DNA of 64,000 bases from Lentisalinibacter sediminis (GTDB taxonomy: Bacteria > Pseudomonadota > Gammaproteobacteria > Steroidobacterales > Woeseiaceae): contig NZ_JAPDRF010000005.1 in assembly GCF_040706615.1 (NCBI RefSeq), positions 248,001 to 312,000 of the forward strand. Reading direction: 5' to 3'. The notes beneath the pieces were generated by a model. It made no database searches and was not told the DNA's origin. It was given only the letters and a program-made list of their open reading frames with translations. The position numbers and the translations under genes were made by a program. Shown here piece by piece: positions 38,389-46,307 of this stretch (position 1 is its first letter; every line of letters begins with the position of its first letter).

Positions 38389-38441
38389 GGCGGCCCGGCT
38401 CGCCGGACCGCCCCTTACCCGTTCAGCCGAAGGCGCTGAAC
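38389..38441. repeat. Two hairpins between multicopper oxidase and receiver-membrane genes
   Basis: The first pairs 38389-38399 with 38102-like arm 38402-38112; read correctly, arms 38389-38399 and 38402-38412 match except for one base. The second pairs GTTCAGC (38421-38427) with GCTGAAC (38435-38441). They follow the oxidase stop on the minus strand and may end its transcript, though no U-run is present. Confidence 0.4.
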
Positions 38442-38475
38442 CCCGTCGTCACCCCATGGTGATGACCCGATGCGC

Positions 38476-40647
38476 TCACGCGCCCGGTCCGACGTGCAGC
38501 ACACGCATCATCTCGTGGTCTTCGTGCGAGAGGATGTGGCAGTGCCAGACGTAGCGGCCTCCCCGATCGAACTTCATCTTGATCCGCGTCACCTGGCCCG
38601 GCAGTGCCGTGACCATGTCCTTCGGTGCGTTCTCGACGTATTCCGGCAGGTCCATGGGGTTTACGTCGGCACCAAGCTCAATATTCGTTATCTTGGCGCC
38701 GGTACCCCAGGTCGCAGCATGGGTCGTCGAGTTGTGCTGGATCACCGGCTGAGGCTCGGTCGTAATCACGCACTCCTGTCGGTTCAGCACTTCGAAATGG
38801 ACTAAGTGCAGGTGGATAGGATGCGCGTCGCCTGTCGTGTTGTAGATCTCCCAGATTTCGGTTGCCCCCAGCGCCGGATTCTCCGTCGTCGGGCTATGCC
38901 AGGCGATGGCGCCTTCCATTTGCCGTCTATTACCGTTTTCATCATAGGCAAGCCCTGCGGTGCTGTAAGGTTGCGTTTCAGGCCAGAAGATCGGGTTCTC
39001 TTCCGAGTCCGTGGCGGGTTCTGCTGTCCCGAGCAGAGGTTGCAGCCGTCCGTACTCGTCCGTTCCCTCGAACAGCGCCACCTTGCGAGTTCGAATCTTG
39101 GTTGAGTCTGCCTCCAGCTGATAAGCAGGAAACGCCTTTCTCGTATCTACGTAACTGCTGAATATGGCCGGGCCGCCGCTGACAGGTGTGATGTCCGCCG
39201 TGTCAATATCGAAAGGCAGGACGACGTCGAAGGCCATTATCTGGCGCATTTCCGGGAATGCCCCTGGTCCGCCCGGCTCGAGAATCCCACCCCCGAAGGG
39301 ATCGTCTCCGCCGAGATTCTCAACGATGATGCGACTGCATCCGATCGGGATCTTCTTGAAGTCGAAGATGACGTCATAGCGCGAACCGGTTTCGATCAGC
39401 AGCTTCGAGACTTCCTTCGGCTCCGTGGCGATACCCTGATCACTTCCAATCACATGGAAGGAGAGTGGTTCACCCAAAATCGGTTCGTTGAGCGCATTGG
39501 TTCCCATGACCGGCCGGAACGTCACTACGAGGAAGCGACTATCGCAGCCGTTCAGCAGCCGGAGCCGGTAGTTTCTAGGTTCCACGTCCATCTTGGGCCA
39601 TGCGGCGCCGTTGACCAGGAAATGGTCACCGAAGAACTCGGCAAGCGCTGTCGGACCGAATGCGGGCATGTCGCCTTCGCGCGCGACGTTAGTAAAGTAA
39701 TCGGATCCTGAGAGATCTGCGCCTTCGTCGAAGATGAAGTCGGCATAGAACGGATCCCCGGGGAAGGACGGGTAGAACAGCTTGCCGTCTGCGGTGAACA
39801 TCTTGTCCTGGATGGCCAGAGCAGCCTCGTAGGGCCAGGCCGGCAGGCTCAGGCTGTTGTTGGCCTTACCGGTGTCCCAGGCATCGCGGATGATGTAGAA
39901 GCCGGCCATCCCGGCGTACACGTTGAGGCGCGTGATGCCCAGCGCGTGGTCGTGGTACCAGACGGTCCCCGCCGGCTGATCGTTGTCGTAGACGTACTCG
40001 TTGCCCGTATAGCGTGGGCCTTGGATGACTTGATTCGGTCCCCAGAAATACTCCGGGTTGCCGTCATAACGTGGGTCGGTGTGGCCGCCATGAACATGCG
40101 GCACGATGGGGATCCCATGGTCTTTCAACGAGTATTCCGTATAGCCGTGCAGGCTGTAAGCCCAATGCAGGCTCGTGTCGACCGGCGACAATGCCCAGGG
40201 ATTTCCCGGGTTGAATTCGCCGGCAAAGGTTGCGATCGGCAGGGGTTGCGTGCCGAGGTTGTTCTCCCAGATCACCTTGAGCGGCTTATTGCTCTCGACT
40301 TCAAAGGTCCGCCCCGGCCACGACACGAACCGCTTGTCGCCATAGCCAAAGACGGGCGTGCTAGCCGGTGTGTTTGTGAGCTGGTTCATCAGTCCCGTCT
40401 GCTGTACCGAGGCGCCGACCCCGACATTGATCTGCTTCATGCCGCCGCGACCGCCGCGCGGCCGGAACTTGAACGTCGGACTCAGTGCGTCGGGAACCGG
40501 CGTCACAAACTTGGGCTGCAACGCCGGATTGGAAAGGTTAGCGGCCGCCTCGGCACCATAAGCCTTCTTGATGAACATGTGCCACGGCATCCCCGCTGCC
40601 GCCGCTGCTGCTATGGTTGCCTGAAGGAATGATCTCCTCGTAATCAT
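38476..40647 (-). CDS. Tat-exported multicopper oxidase
   Basis: Encodes 723 residues from the ATG at 40647, with GGAG nearby. A twin-arginine signal (ITRRSFLQATIAAAAAAG) directs folded export. All four copper-ligand motifs are present: PHVHGGH, WYHDHALG, HPIHLHLVHF and HCHILSHEDHEM, so both the type 1 and the trinuclear centres should form. The layout resembles CotA/bilirubin-oxidase-like laccases. Likely roles are oxidation of Cu(I), Mn(II), phenols or bilirubin-like substrates in the periplasm. By eye the codons are less GC-rich than in neighbouring genes, which may indicate transfer. Confidence 0.9.
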   Translation of the reverse strand: MITRRSFLQATIAAAAAAGMPWHMFIKKAYGAEAAANLSNPALQPKFVTPVPDALSPTFKFRPRGGRGGMKQINVGVGASVQQTGLMNQLTNTPASTPVFGYGDKRFVSWPGRTFEVESNKPLKVIWENNLGTQPLPIATFAGEFNPGNPWALSPVDTSLHWAYSLHGYTEYSLKDHGIPIVPHVHGGHTDPRYDGNPEYFWGPNQVIQGPRYTGNEYVYDNDQPAGTVWYHDHALGITRLNVYAGMAGFYIIRDAWDTGKANNSLSLPAWPYEAALAIQDKMFTADGKLFYPSFPGDPFYADFIFDEGADLSGSDYFTNVAREGDMPAFGPTALAEFFGDHFLVNGAAWPKMDVEPRNYRLRLLNGCDSRFLVVTFRPVMGTNALNEPILGEPLSFHVIGSDQGIATEPKEVSKLLIETGSRYDVIFDFKKIPIGCSRIIVENLGGDDPFGGGILEPGGPGAFPEMRQIMAFDVVLPFDIDTADITPVSGGPAIFSSYVDTRKAFPAYQLEADSTKIRTRKVALFEGTDEYGRLQPLLGTAEPATDSEENPIFWPETQPYSTAGLAYDENGNRRQMEGAIAWHSPTTENPALGATEIWEIYNTTGDAHPIHLHLVHFEVLNRQECVITTEPQPVIQHNSTTHAATWGTGAKITNIELGADVNPMDLPEYVENAPKDMVTALPGQVTRIKMKFDRGGRYVWHCHILSHEDHEMMRVLHVGPGA

Positions 40648-40838
40648 CTTGTCTCTCCTCGTGTCTCGCGAGATGCGGTTGCGCCTGTCTTCTGCTTCCG
40701 TGCAGGCGTTATTGCAGAGATACAGGAACGAGGGATCGGGCAGAGGGGGGCGGTGCACCCGTACCTGAGGGCGGAATCCCTACCTTCGGATGGGGGGAAG
40801 CCCTTCGGGGAAAGTACCGATTGCCCGGTCGCACCGGG

Positions 40839-40853
40839 GGTCTAGATTAGACC
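40839..40853. promoter_or_regulatory. Palindrome upstream of the multicopper oxidase
   Basis: GGTCTAGATTAGACC has 6-bp arms around GAT. It lies in the 253-bp spacer (40648-40900) between the oxidase start and the XRE-cupin stop and may be an operator. An imperfect inverted repeat also pairs ACCGTTTGAGG (about 40851) with CCTCAAAACGGT (about 40900), at the end of the XRE gene. Confidence 0.35.
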
Positions 40854-40900
40854 GTTTGAGGGCAGGGGCGGTGATGCCTGCGAGCTCGCCTCGAGCCGCC

Positions 40901-41461
40901 TCAAAACGGTATCGGCACGACGACGCTGATGGCCTCCGCCGTCTTGCTCCCGCGGTTGCGGTACGAGTGCGCCTGATCGCCGGGGAATGCCAGCACGTCG
41001 CCGGCGGCGACGACGAAGGCCTCGCCGGCCACGAGCACCGTCACCTCGCCGGTGAGGCAGTAAAGGTACTCCTTCGTGCCGGCGATATGGGGCGTTCCCG
41101 CCATCGAGGCACCGGGCGCGATCTCGAGTCGATCGAGTTCCAGCCCGCGCACCCGCTCCGGCAGGAGCTTGCGAATGCGGACGGCGCCCTGGCTGCGGTT
41201 TCGCACGGGGATGTCGGCGGCTCTCAGCAACTGGCATTCCGAGCGCGGCCGCGACAGGATTTCCTCGAGCCCGACTCCGAGCGCGCTCGACAGCAGCGCC
41301 AAATTGCTGAGGGAAGGATTGGCGCCGCCGGATTCGATATTGGTCACGGTGGAGCGGGGCATGCCGGCACGAAGAGCGAGCTGCTCCTGACTCATGTTCT
41401 GCCGCCGTCGCAGGCTCCTCACGTTCCTCGCAAGATACTCCGATACCCGGGACTGGCTCAT
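40901..41461 (-). CDS. XRE-cupin transcriptional regulator
   Basis: Encodes 186 residues. An N-terminal XRE helix-turn-helix (about 13-68, MSQEQLALRAGMPRSTVTNIE) is joined to a C-terminal cupin (about 110-183, with GTKEYLYCLTGEVTVLV and AGDVLAFPGDQAHSYRN). This is the SutR/PuuR-like design, in which the cupin senses a small molecule. It is divergent from the VOC gene, with palindromes in the shared spacer, so it may control itself and that neighbour. Its relation to the oxidase downstream is open. Confidence 0.9.
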   Translation of the reverse strand: MSQSRVSEYLARNVRSLRRRQNMSQEQLALRAGMPRSTVTNIESGGANPSLSNLALLSSALGVGLEEILSRPRSECQLLRAADIPVRNRSQGAVRIRKLLPERVRGLELDRLEIAPGASMAGTPHIAGTKEYLYCLTGEVTVLVAGEAFVVAAGDVLAFPGDQAHSYRNRGSKTAEAISVVVPIPF

Positions 41462-41482
41462 GCGCTACTACCTTGGCGGCCT

Positions 41483-41508
41483 GCCAATATACTGGCGTAA
41501 AAGTTGGC
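41483..41508. promoter_or_regulatory. Operator-like repeats between XRE-cupin and VOC genes
   Basis: GCCA-N6-TGGC (41483-41496) is followed by TTGGC (41504-41508), which also pairs with GCCAA at 41483. A TATATT (minus) or TATACT (plus) -10 lies inside the dyad. This is a plausible binding site for the divergent regulator. Confidence 0.45.
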
Positions 41509-41564
41509 TTATTGACAGTGCTGCCGCACCCTGACGGCATCATCAGTCAGACAGAGAGACAGCC

Positions 41565-41969
41565 ATGATCGATGTGAACGGTATCGACCACATCAACGTG
41601 TCCGTGACGGACCTCGCGCGCTCCCTCCGGTTCTACACGGAGACTTTCGGGCTGGAGCTGAAGGAGGACGGCAGGTCGCGCAAGCGTCCTTTCGTCATCG
41701 TCGGCAAGCCGGGCGTCGCCTATCTGGCCCTGCACCAGAGCAAGGACGCCGGGCCTGCCGCGCATCCGGCGATAAACCACTGGGGATTCGTCGTGGGTGA
41801 CCTCGATCCCGTCCTCGACCGGCTGGAGGCCGGCGGGGTGAAGATCCGCTTTACCGAGACCTATCCCCGCGGGGTGATCGAGTACCCGCGGTCGCGGTCC
41901 GTCTACGTCGAGGATCCGGACGGTCACGAGATCGAACTCACTGAGGCGTTCGGCGGCGGCCTCGACTGA
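41565..41969 (+). CDS. VOC family protein (glyoxalase/dioxygenase superfamily)
   Basis: Encodes 134 residues, a single VOC module. The first half holds GIDHINVSVTDLARSLRFYTETFGLEL with the metal His; the second INHWGFVVGD and YVEDPDGHEIELTE with His and Glu ligands. The metal triad suggests a functional enzyme or a resistance protein of the glyoxalase, fosfomycin-thiol-transferase or dioxygenase type; the substrate is unknown. Confidence 0.88.
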   Translation: MIDVNGIDHINVSVTDLARSLRFYTETFGLELKEDGRSRKRPFVIVGKPGVAYLALHQSKDAGPAAHPAINHWGFVVGDLDPVLDRLEAGGVKIRFTETYPRGVIEYPRSRSVYVEDPDGHEIELTEAFGGGLD

Positions 41970-42037
41970 CGCGGCCGAGCCGGAGGCCGCATGCTGCGGA
42001 CGGCCTCCGGCTCACTCCGCCGGCCGGTCAGAACCGC

Positions 42038-42592
42038 CTAGCGGAACCGGAACTGGATACCCGCAGACACCATCTCGACCTCCACTTCGTCGAGCTCATA
42101 CCGGGTCCAGTCGCCTGTTACGGAAAAGTTGCGGCCAAAATCCACCCTCAGACCGGCGCCGTAGAAGAAGTTCTCGTCGCTCTCGTCGAAGCGGATGTCG
42201 TCCACGCGGTTCTCGCTGTCCCAGAACAGGAAGCCGCCGCGGCCGGTGAGGATCAGGCTGTCGGTGACCGGCCAGCCGACGGTGCCCGCCACCGTGTAGC
42301 CCTCGGCGTCCGCGGAGATCGGCACGAAGCTGGTGCCGATGTCCACGCGCTCGTCCAGCTCACCGAAGTTGACGTAGCCGAGCTCTGCGCCCAGGTAGTC
42401 GCTGAGCCGCCAGCCGCCGTAGAGCCGCCAGGCGTCGGTGCTGGCATCGAAATCGAAGCCGTCGAAGAATTCCTCGGCGCTGACCTCGCCGAGGTCGCCG
42501 CCGACATAGAAGCCGCCGCCGGCGTTAGCGGCCGGGGTGAGTGCCAGTCCGAGCAGGCCGGCGCTGAGCCATCCGAAGTTTCGTCTTTCCAT
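42038..42592 (-). CDS. Small outer-membrane beta-barrel protein
   Basis: Encodes 184 residues. A signal peptide (about 1-24, ending ANA) precedes an eight-strand-like barrel that starts GGGFYVGGDLG and ends with aromatic-rich strands finishing FRFR (terminal Arg rather than Phe). Alternating strands such as LYGGWRLSDYLGAELGYVNFG fit OmpW/porin-family-type barrels. GGAGG stands eight bases before the ATG at 42592. Function unknown. Confidence 0.85.
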   Translation of the reverse strand: MERRNFGWLSAGLLGLALTPAANAGGGFYVGGDLGEVSAEEFFDGFDFDASTDAWRLYGGWRLSDYLGAELGYVNFGELDERVDIGTSFVPISADAEGYTVAGTVGWPVTDSLILTGRGGFLFWDSENRVDDIRFDESDENFFYGAGLRVDFGRNFSVTGDWTRYELDEVEVEMVSAGIQFRFR

Positions 42593-42706
42593 GATGTTTC
42601 CCTCCGTCACGGGACGGCCGCAGGCCGGCCGACAGCTTCAAGGCTAGGCCGGTGAGCCTTAACGGGGGCTGAAGGGGAGGGACCCCGCGGCGGGGTCGGG
42701 CGTGGT

Positions 42707-43885
42707 TCAGCCGAGGATGCCTTCCCGGTGATAGAGCCGCATGGCGAGCCAGGTGAGCGCGATGCCGACCACGAGGGTGCTGCCGACGGAGGTCGCCACG
42801 AACAGGGGCGACAGCGCCTCGTCCTTGATGAGGTCGGTGACCAGCAGGTGCTGGCTGAGGCTCGGTACCGCCATCCACTGCAGCGTGGGCCGCACGGTGA
42901 GCAGCGCTGCGATCATGATGGGCAGCGTCGGCAGCAGCAGCACCACGGTCATGTAGCTCTGCGCTTCCTTGTAGCTCTTGGTGAAGGAGGCCACCACGGT
43001 CATGAGCGAGGCGCCGAGCAGCGTGAACGGCACCAGGATAAGGAACGCGCTGGTGATGACGCCCGGACCGAAGTTCGCGGTCATGCCCACCTTCTCGAGC
43101 GGCAGGAACTGCAGCGAGACGGAGAAGGCGATCAGGGCGGCGGCCAGCGACATGGACATGTAGACGCAGGTGGCGAGGATCTTGCCCCCGATCAGCGTGC
43201 TGCGCTCCACGGGCAGCGTGAGCAGCGGTTCCAGCGAGCCGCGCTCCCGCTCGCCGGCGGTGGTGTCTATGGCCAGATACATGCCGCCCATCAGCATGGA
43301 GAAGATCAGGAAGTAGCTCATCATGCCGAGCAGGATGGCCGAGCGCCCCGTGGGCGTGGAGACGTCGATCTCCTGCAGCTGCACGGCGCGGGTGACGGCG
43401 GGATCGATGCCCCGCACCTGCAGTCTGAGCATGCCGATCTGGCGGCCCCAGGCGCTCACCAGCCCGCGCGCCCGGCGGATGTCGCCGGTGGCGCGGTTGT
43501 TCGATTCGTCGATGATGAGCTCAACCCGTGCCGGGATGCCGGCGCGGAACTGCTCGCCGTAGACCTCGGGGATGTAGAGGATCTGATCGTGCTCGCCGGC
43601 CTTCACCGCAGCCATGGCGGCGTCCCGGTCCATGCCGAGCTCCTCCGGTTCCACATTGTTCTGCCTGAGGAAGTCCACCAGGTTGGGCGCCCGGTCGGCG
43701 CCGGCGACGGCGAGCTCCAGCGGCTTGCCCGAGTCGGAGATGGCCTGGTCCAGCGAGAGGGTCATGATGCCGAGGAACAGCACCGGGCCGAAGAACGGGC
43801 CGAACACCAGCGCGGAGAGCAGCGTGCGCCGGTCGCGGAAGTTGTCCTTCACTTCCTTGGCGCAGACGGTGAGGAGCCGGCTCAT
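42707..43885 (-). CDS. ABC-2 type permease, NatB-like
   Basis: Encodes 392 residues. One helix near the N-terminus (about 26-46) and five to six in the C-terminal half flank a large outside loop (about 50-185), the NatB/YhaP layout. It starts MSRLLTVCAKEVKDNFRDRRTLL. NatAB systems export sodium ions or act as lantibiotic/peptide exporters. The ATG overlaps the stop of the ATPase gene (ATGA). It is the last gene of the three-gene operon. Confidence 0.9.
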   Translation of the reverse strand: MSRLLTVCAKEVKDNFRDRRTLLSALVFGPFFGPVLFLGIMTLSLDQAISDSGKPLELAVAGADRAPNLVDFLRQNNVEPEELGMDRDAAMAAVKAGEHDQILYIPEVYGEQFRAGIPARVELIIDESNNRATGDIRRARGLVSAWGRQIGMLRLQVRGIDPAVTRAVQLQEIDVSTPTGRSAILLGMMSYFLIFSMLMGGMYLAIDTTAGERERGSLEPLLTLPVERSTLIGGKILATCVYMSMSLAAALIAFSVSLQFLPLEKVGMTANFGPGVITSAFLILVPFTLLGASLMTVVASFTKSYKEAQSYMTVVLLLPTLPIMIAALLTVRPTLQWMAVPSLSQHLLVTDLIKDEALSPLFVATSVGSTLVVGIALTWLAMRLYHREGILG

Positions 43886-44613
43886 TCCAGACCCTCCGCC
43901 GAGCCGATGGCGCTGACGAAGGCATCCTCCAGGTTCTCCCGGCCGGTGCGCCTGCGGATCTCGGCCGGCGTGCCCGACAGCGCCACCCGGCCCTCGGAGA
44001 TGATCACGATCTCGTCGCACAGCGCCGCCACTTCCTGCATCACGTGGCTGGAGAACAGCACGCATTTGCCGGCGTCGCGCAGCCGGCGGATGAGCTCGCG
44101 CAGCGAACGGGTGGCCATCACGTCCAGGCCGTTGGTCGGTTCGTCCAGGATCACGTTGCGAGGTTCGTGCACCATCGCACGGGCGAGCGCCACCTTCGTA
44201 CGCTGGCCCTGGGAAAAGCCCTTGGTGCGTCGGTCGGCGAAATCGCCGATCTCGAGCAGGTCGATCATGGACTGCACGTGCCGTTCCAGCTCCCCGCCGG
44301 CGAGGCCGTGCAGCGCGCCGTAGTAGGCAATGTTCTCCCGCGCCGTCAGCTGGGGATAGAGACCCGAGGAATGGGGCAGCGCGCCGATGCGGGCGCGCGC
44401 GCCCAGGCTGTCCGCGGTGACGTCGATGCCGTCGATGCTGGCGCTGCCGGCATCCGGCTTCAGGACGGTGTAGAGCACCCGGAGCGTGGTGGACTTGCCG
44501 GCGCCGTTCGGCCCGAGCAGGCCGGTGATGCGGCCGTCCTCGGCGGTGAAGCTCACGTCGCGTACGGCCTGCACCTTGCCGAACGACTTGGCGATGTGGT
44601 CCACGCGAATCAT
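43882..44613 (-). CDS. ABC transporter ATPase, NatA-like
   Basis: Encodes 243 residues. It has Walker A GLLGPNGAGKSTTLR, a Q-loop PHSSGLYPQLTARENI, signature KGFSQGQRTKVALARAM (FSQGQ, typical of NatA, instead of LSGGQ), Walker B VILDEPTNGLD and the switch His in FSSHVMQEV. It pairs with the permease that follows. The start overlaps the stop of the hydrolase gene as ATGA. Confidence 0.93.
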   Translation of the reverse strand: MIRVDHIAKSFGKVQAVRDVSFTAEDGRITGLLGPNGAGKSTTLRVLYTVLKPDAGSASIDGIDVTADSLGARARIGALPHSSGLYPQLTARENIAYYGALHGLAGGELERHVQSMIDLLEIGDFADRRTKGFSQGQRTKVALARAMVHEPRNVILDEPTNGLDVMATRSLRELIRRLRDAGKCVLFSSHVMQEVAALCDEIVIISEGRVALSGTPAEIRRRTGRENLEDAFVSAIGSAEGLE

Positions 44614-46085
44614 GGCCGGGGTCCGTTGAAGTCGAGGAAGAAGGGCATCGGACCGAGGCGGGAGACGCAGTCGGCGTCGAGGTTCTCCACGCTGGCGTCG
44701 GCGATGAAATCGGCCACCAGGCGCGGTGTGCAGCCGTGGGGCAGCAGTCCGTGGCCCTGTCCCGGCCCCACCACGTGGCGGGCGTTGTCGTATTGCGCGG
44801 CGGCGCGGTCGCCCCAGGCCGGCGGCGTGACGGGATCGAATTCGCCGGAGAGCAGCAGCACGGGCACCTCCGTGTCCAGCGGCTCGCGGAAGTCGGGGTC
44901 GATGGGTCCCCGGGGCCAGTGGCGGCAGATCTCGCGCAGCATGTCGATCTGCTGCTCGCCCATGAACGTCGCGCCCAGCGCCTCCCGGTCGATGTCGGCC
45001 TCGGTCACGAAAGGCATGTCCTCGGCGCACACCACCGAGTGGTGCATACCGATGGCCAGCGACTCGTACATCGACGCCTCGATCATCATGATCTGCGCGG
45101 TCAGCGGACTCAGGTTGCCGCGGGCGCCCTCGTGGATCAGGTGGGGCAGAAGTGCCGCGCTGGCGGGGGCATAGGCCAGCAGCCTCACGGCCCCGGCCAG
45201 CTCCTGGTTGGAGAAACGACGCTCCGCCGGCTCGCCCGTCACGGGATGATTCAGGGTGACTTCCTCGGGGCTGGCCGCCAGCCCGTCGAGCAGGGCGGCG
45301 AACTCGGACTCGACGTCCGGGAAGCGCTCGGCGCAGGCCTCGCTCCCGGCGCAGCGGTGGAAGATGTCATCGACTGCCGCCTGCGCGAACAGGGCGATGT
45401 CGGGGCCGAGCACTTCGCCGGCCGGTATCACGCCGTCGAGCACCACGGAGCGGGTCCGGTCCGGATAGCGCCGCAGATAATGCTGGGCCACGCGGGTGCC
45501 GTAGGAGATGCCGTAGAGATTCAGCGCCGGGTAGCCGAGCGCCTCGCGCACGGCCTCGAGGTCGCGTACGGCGACGCTGGTGGTGTAATAGCGCGGGTCG
45601 GCGTCCAGCCCGTCGAGGCACTCGTCCACCAGCGGGCCGATCTCCTCGAGCTCGGGCACCTCTTCCAGCATGTCTTCGGATTCCGGGCATGTCAGCCGCG
45701 CGGATTCGCCGGTGCCGCGCTGATCGACCAGCAGGATGGGGCGCTCGCGGCGCAGGGACTCGAAGGCGCCCCGGTAGGCCACGTAGAAATCGGTGGCCGC
45801 CTGGCCGGGTCCGCCCGCCAGCGGCACGACGGGATCCGCTGCCGGTTCCACCGACAGCGCGGGCACCACGGCGACCCGCAGCCCGATGCGGCGCCCGTCC
45901 GGGTCATCCGGGTTCTCGGGCCGCTCCAGGGTGCCGCAGCGCGCCTTCACCGTCGCGAGGCCCGGCCCGGCGTCCAGACGGCAGTCCTCCAGCGCCAGCG
46001 CTGCACCCGCTGCCGGCCCGGCGGCGGCCAGGATTGCCACGGCGCATGACAGAGTCACCGCGAATGTCGTCAGTCGGATGGGCAC
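44610..46085 (-). CDS. Exported alpha/beta hydrolase with TAP-like C-terminal domain
   Basis: Encodes about 491 residues from a GTG at 46085 with AGGGAG six bases upstream. A signal peptide (about 1-28) precedes the hydrolase core: PLAGGPGQAATDF, LVDQRGTGES, nucleophile LYGISYGTRVAQHYL, and the C-terminal segment PVLLLSGEFDPVTPPAWGD with Asp and PGQGHGLLPHGC with His. This is the SlpD/TAP family (prolyl or tripeptidyl aminopeptidase-like), probably cutting peptides or esters in the periplasm. It leads the operon with the NatAB-like transporter. Confidence 0.9.
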   Translation of the reverse strand: MPIRLTTFAVTLSCAVAILAAAGPAAGAALALEDCRLDAGPGLATVKARCGTLERPENPDDPDGRRIGLRVAVVPALSVEPAADPVVPLAGGPGQAATDFYVAYRGAFESLRRERPILLVDQRGTGESARLTCPESEDMLEEVPELEEIGPLVDECLDGLDADPRYYTTSVAVRDLEAVREALGYPALNLYGISYGTRVAQHYLRRYPDRTRSVVLDGVIPAGEVLGPDIALFAQAAVDDIFHRCAGSEACAERFPDVESEFAALLDGLAASPEEVTLNHPVTGEPAERRFSNQELAGAVRLLAYAPASAALLPHLIHEGARGNLSPLTAQIMMIEASMYESLAIGMHHSVVCAEDMPFVTEADIDREALGATFMGEQQIDMLREICRHWPRGPIDPDFREPLDTEVPVLLLSGEFDPVTPPAWGDRAAAQYDNARHVVGPGQGHGLLPHGCTPRLVADFIADASVENLDADCVSRLGPMPFFLDFNGPRP

Positions 46086-46160
46086 GACCGCTCCCTGCAG
46101 TCCGCACGAAAGTGGGCAATACTGCGGGCCGACCCGCCTGCTGTAAAGACGGTTTCCCCT

Positions 46161-46188
46161 TTGCTCCCGGTAGTCGGGCACTTAGAAT
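46161..46188 (+). promoter_or_regulatory. Promoter of mnmG
   Basis: TTGCTC (46161-46166), a 16-bp spacer and TAGAAT (46183-46188). The predicted start is about 110 bp before the ATG. Confidence 0.45.
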
Positions 46189-46307
46189 GTGCCGCCTGCG
46201 GCTGCATGCCGCCACGGTCACCGTTGCCACGACGGCCGTACTGGCCACGACCGGCCACCGGCCCGCAGCTACGGCATCTCGATTCCCGGAATTGAAGACC
46301 CATTGCC

